DNA from: Desulfobacterales bacterium
GTDB lineage: Bacteria; Desulfobacterota; Desulfobacteria; Desulfobacterales; C00003106
DNA length: 15,413 nt
Assembly: GCA_030594505.1 (NCBI GenBank)
Contig: JAUVFC010000015.1
Span: 1-15,413, forward strand
Reading direction: 5' to 3'
A program made the translations under genes and the position numbers. Below, one piece after another: positions 13,139 through 15,413 of the stretch (position 1 is its first letter; each line of letters opens with the position of its first letter). A model generated the notes under the pieces. It searched no databases. It was not told the origin of the DNA and worked only from the letters and a program-made list of their open reading frames with translations.

Positions 13139-15070
13139 TCAGAAAAAGAGATTCCAGAAGAGTTTTGCTTCGGTCTGATATAACTGACGAACCTTGCTTC
13201 TCGAAATTTCCGCGGTCACACTCATATTCGTGCCAAGCGTAAAATTTTGCAAAAGTGCGGCTTCAAAGGCATTGTGCCTGTCGCCCAGCCTATAGCAGAT
13301 GTTTCTTGTGAAAAACCGAATCTTCCAGAAATTGGTCAGAGCCTTGATAACCCCTGCTGAACCGCCAATCCCGGCTGCATATCCCTCTTTTAATGTCCCC
13401 GCCAGATTGAGATCCGTTTCCATCATGAGGTACCAGAGTCCCAGGAACTCGTTCTTATAGGCGAATCCGCCGCCGGGATTGAGCTGATAGACCAGTCGGT
13501 CTCCCCCCTCTTCCATGACCTTTCGCGTCAGTCCTGTTGTTATCTTCCAGGAAATAGATCGGAAGAATTCGTCTCTCGGAGCGATCGAGACGATATCAAT
13601 AATATCGAGATCCTCCAGTTCAAGCCTTCTATCCGAGAAATAGTACCTCAGAGCCATACCGCCGAAGACGATCTGTGCGCCTTCCATATATCCTTTGTCG
13701 TTGTCGAGCAGATCATGATATGCCGGCCGGTATCTGATTTCCTGGAAGAATTTGTCTTCCTTCAGCCCGATCCCGAGACTGAATCGGTTGGAATGGTGTC
13801 CCTCTTCCGGTGGCGCCGGGGCGGGAATTCGGTATCGCTCTTCGTCAGATGGTCCCAGGAGACTGCGAACCTGCAAGGTTTTCAGGAAGCGGTCCAGATA
13901 TGGCTCCTTTGTTAGAGCCTTTTTTGTATATTTATATTGAAGATATTCGGTAGCGAGTTCACAAACCGTTATCTTTTCCGCGTTTGAAATCCCTTGCTCC
14001 AGGATGCGCTTTGGTTCGAGATGTCCTTTGGCCACGTCCAGAGCCATTTTGCGGCCGTTTTTCTGGAGCAAAGACGCGAGGTGTTTGATTTTGGTCGTTT
14101 TGGACGGTCTGTAGACAGATTCTGTGACCAATGCATTTTTCATAACTGTCTTGATGGTATCCAGCGGTATCACCCACCACTTACACTGATCCGTCAAATC
14201 AAGAGACGGCCGTGCCGCATCTAACAAGAACAAGAGATTATAGGAACAATTCTCATCAAAGAAATAATAGTCAGAGTAAATAGAATTGAGTTCGTAGAAA
14301 TGCATCAGGAGTCTCTTGACTTCTTCTCGATTGAGGTTGAGAGGATATTCCCAGATATCTCGATGATTCACATCGCTGTACTCCTGCAGTTTTGCATAGT
14401 AGGGAAGAACGGAAAAACCACCGTCATAAAATCCAAAGAGACCTTTAACGGCATATATAGGGCCGAATGTTTCATTGGTCACAGCGGAGTAGTTGATCGC
14501 GTAGGACAGGAGCTTGCTCTTGTGCGCCGTGTCGATCGTAAGCAGGGTATGTCCGAACATGGATGCGGGGCTATTCATATGAGAGGTCGGGAAAATAAGG
14601 CTGGCCGATTCCGGTTTGATATCGTTCATGAGTTCTTCAAACTGCGCGCATTCGGGAACAAGAAGTTCGGACGGATTGAGATTCAATTTTTCCTTGATCC
14701 AGGCATAACGGGCAATGAATCTGCATACGGGATGCTTTGTCGTCTGATCGTCTTCCTGAAAGAATGCCCTGATCGTTGCTTCGAGCTCTGCCCGCGGACT
14801 ATATTTCCCATTCTCGGAGAGGAAAAAGTCGGGATCGTCAACGAGACTTCTTATCCCGAAAGGCCCTCTTTTATAATGCAAAAGGGTATGCCAGTAGCTG
14901 TCTTTGTGCAACTCCTTTTGACGCGCCGACTCCAGGAGAAAGGTGAGATAGGGCGGATTTTCCGCCTGAGCATGGACAGCGAAAAGTAAGGGGAAAAAAA
15001 GGGAGAGAATGAAAAAAAAAAGAGATATGAACTTTTTTCGCAATCCATATCTCTTTTGTCTACACTTCAA
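13139..15070 (-). CDS. DUF4105 (Lnb N-terminal periplasmic domain) protein with predicted beta-barrel
   Basis: Envelope protein with an N-terminal DUF4105/Lnb_N domain. A signal peptide (hydrophobic 14-32, AVHAQA-ENPP) is followed by the domain at about 40-300: SHMNSPASMFGHTLLTID (163-180, His174), LLSYAINYSA, KGLFGFYDGGFS, HRDIWEYPLNL and YYFFDENCSYNLL (268-280, Cys275). The conserved His and Cys suggest a papain/NlpC-like dyad; Lnb of Bacteroides, a lipoprotein N-acyltransferase, carries this domain. The C-terminal half (about 440-643) has alternating strand patterns and ends WNLFF, with a terminal Phe as in outer-membrane barrels. It has 643 residues from TTG 15070, 15 nt after the DUF3015 stop. 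A second TTG (15043) would shorten it by nine residues, and neither has a good ribosome site. The domain call is strong; acyltransferase activity is inference. Confidence 0.85.
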   Translation of the reverse strand: MKCRQKRYGLRKKFISLFFFILSLFFPLLFAVHAQAENPPYLTFLLESARQKELHKDSYWHTLLHYKRGPFGIRSLVDDPDFFLSENGKYSPRAELEATIRAFFQEDDQTTKHPVCRFIARYAWIKEKLNLNPSELLVPECAQFEELMNDIKPESASLIFPTSHMNSPASMFGHTLLTIDTAHKSKLLSYAINYSAVTNETFGPIYAVKGLFGFYDGGFSVLPYYAKLQEYSDVNHRDIWEYPLNLNREEVKRLLMHFYELNSIYSDYYFFDENCSYNLLFLLDAARPSLDLTDQCKWWVIPLDTIKTVMKNALVTESVYRPSKTTKIKHLASLLQKNGRKMALDVAKGHLEPKRILEQGISNAEKITVCELATEYLQYKYTKKALTKEPYLDRFLKTLQVRSLLGPSDEERYRIPAPAPPEEGHHSNRFSLGIGLKEDKFFQEIRYRPAYHDLLDNDKGYMEGAQIVFGGMALRYYFSDRRLELEDLDIIDIVSIAPRDEFFRSISWKITTGLTRKVMEEGGDRLVYQLNPGGGFAYKNEFLGLWYLMMETDLNLAGTLKEGYAAGIGGSAGVIKALTNFWKIRFFTRNICYRLGDRHNAFEAALLQNFTLGTNMSVTAEISRSKVRQLYQTEAKLFWNLFF

Positions 15071-15085
15071 TGAAACAAGAACCAG

Positions 15086-15413
15086 TCAGCTTGATGACAT
15101 TACGATTTCAATGTTGTTGAGGACGTCAATGTTGCTGACCGTCCCGGAGGTGTAAATGTGAGAAAAATTTGTCTGAAGCATGGAATAGAAGCTCGTTCTT
15201 TCCACTTGCGGTATTTCCATAAGGACCGCCAAGGTGTTCAGATATTCGCCGTTCCCTTTGGCGATATCCTTGGCCAGATTGTCCATGTTGTCGGCCACAA
15301 AGATATTGAGCTTTTTATTTGCGGCCAAATTCGCCGGGCGGTCGCAGTTCAACGTCCCAGAGGTGATGCCGAACGTCTGGTTCCCAGAGGTGCCGTTGGT
15401 CGTCACCGCACAG
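15086..15413 (-). CDS. DUF3015 family protein, C-terminal part (runs off the window)
   Basis: The frame is open to the right edge, so the start and signal peptide lie outside. About 108 codons are visible. The segment AVTTNGTSGNQTFGITSGT followed by NCDRPA is the DUF3015 signature. The later part, FVADNMDNLAKDIAKGNGEYLNTLAVLMEI, fits the rest of the family domain. Proteins of this family are small, exported and of unknown function. It ends 15 nt before the DUF4105 gene on the same strand, so the two are likely co-expressed. The first visible GTG (15406) is inside the domain and is not the start. Confidence 0.8.
   Translation of the reverse strand, partial: CAVTTNGTSGNQTFGITSGTLNCDRPANLAANKKLNIFVADNMDNLAKDIAKGNGEYLNTLAVLMEIPQVERTSFYSMLQTNFSHIYTSGTVSNIDVLNNIEIVMSSS

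Noticed and set aside
14300..14989. 229-codon + strand ORF opposite the DUF4105 gene
   Set aside because: It is antisense to a well-supported family domain, and its translation shows no family features.

Overview
The window looks like a chromosomal segment of an anaerobic Gram-negative bacterium of the Desulfobacterota type (the former Deltaproteobacteria, perhaps Desulfobacterales). This is inferred from three things: split N- and C-terminal transketolase subunits, an ftsE-ftsX-envC-ctpA-deacetylase gene order typical of that group, and intergenic gaps crowded with small palindromic and heptameric repeats. No rRNA, tRNA, CRISPR array, phage gene or intact transposase was seen.

Layout. Positions 1-609 hold no gene, but they contain a large imperfect inverted repeat (2-137), a terminator-like hairpin (243-278) and a MITE-like palindrome (396-592). 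A TolC-family outer membrane efflux protein follows (610-1950). A 187-bp MITE with perfect 16-bp ends and a 5-bp target duplication (1960-2146) separates it from the two transketolase subunits (2174-3049 and 3063-4037). A 66-bp inverted repeat lies over the transketolase stop codon. Next come ftsE, ftsX, an EnvC-like LytM factor, a CtpA-type S41 protease and a divergent polysaccharide deacetylase (4119-9760), all on the + strand. FtsEX would energise the periplasmic coiled-coil EnvC-like protein, which by family knowledge activates peptidoglycan amidases at division. CtpA and the deacetylase are plausible envelope and wall-maturation partners.

From 9783 to 11419 there is an accessory block on the opposite strand: a cyclophilin-type peptidyl-prolyl isomerase, a SLOG/YpsA-like predicted nucleotide-binding protein, a second small inverted-repeat element (11019-11190) and a frameshifted remnant of a YjbQ-family gene. 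Inward-facing ends of the same MITE family seen at 1960-2146 bound this block. A lone lipoprotein of unknown function (11498-12262, +) follows.

The right part (12446-15413, - strand) reads as an operon of a DUF3015 protein (cut by the window edge), a DUF4105/Lnb_N-domain envelope protein with a predicted C-terminal beta-barrel, and a small exported protein I do not recognise.

The main novelty candidates are the TIR-bounded cyclophilin/SLOG block with its yjbQ relic, the oppositely oriented heptamer arrays between ftsE and ftsX (with a second array before the deacetylase gene), and the DUF3015-DUF4105-unknown operon, which may act on lipoproteins or the outer membrane. I found no clearly new complete system.
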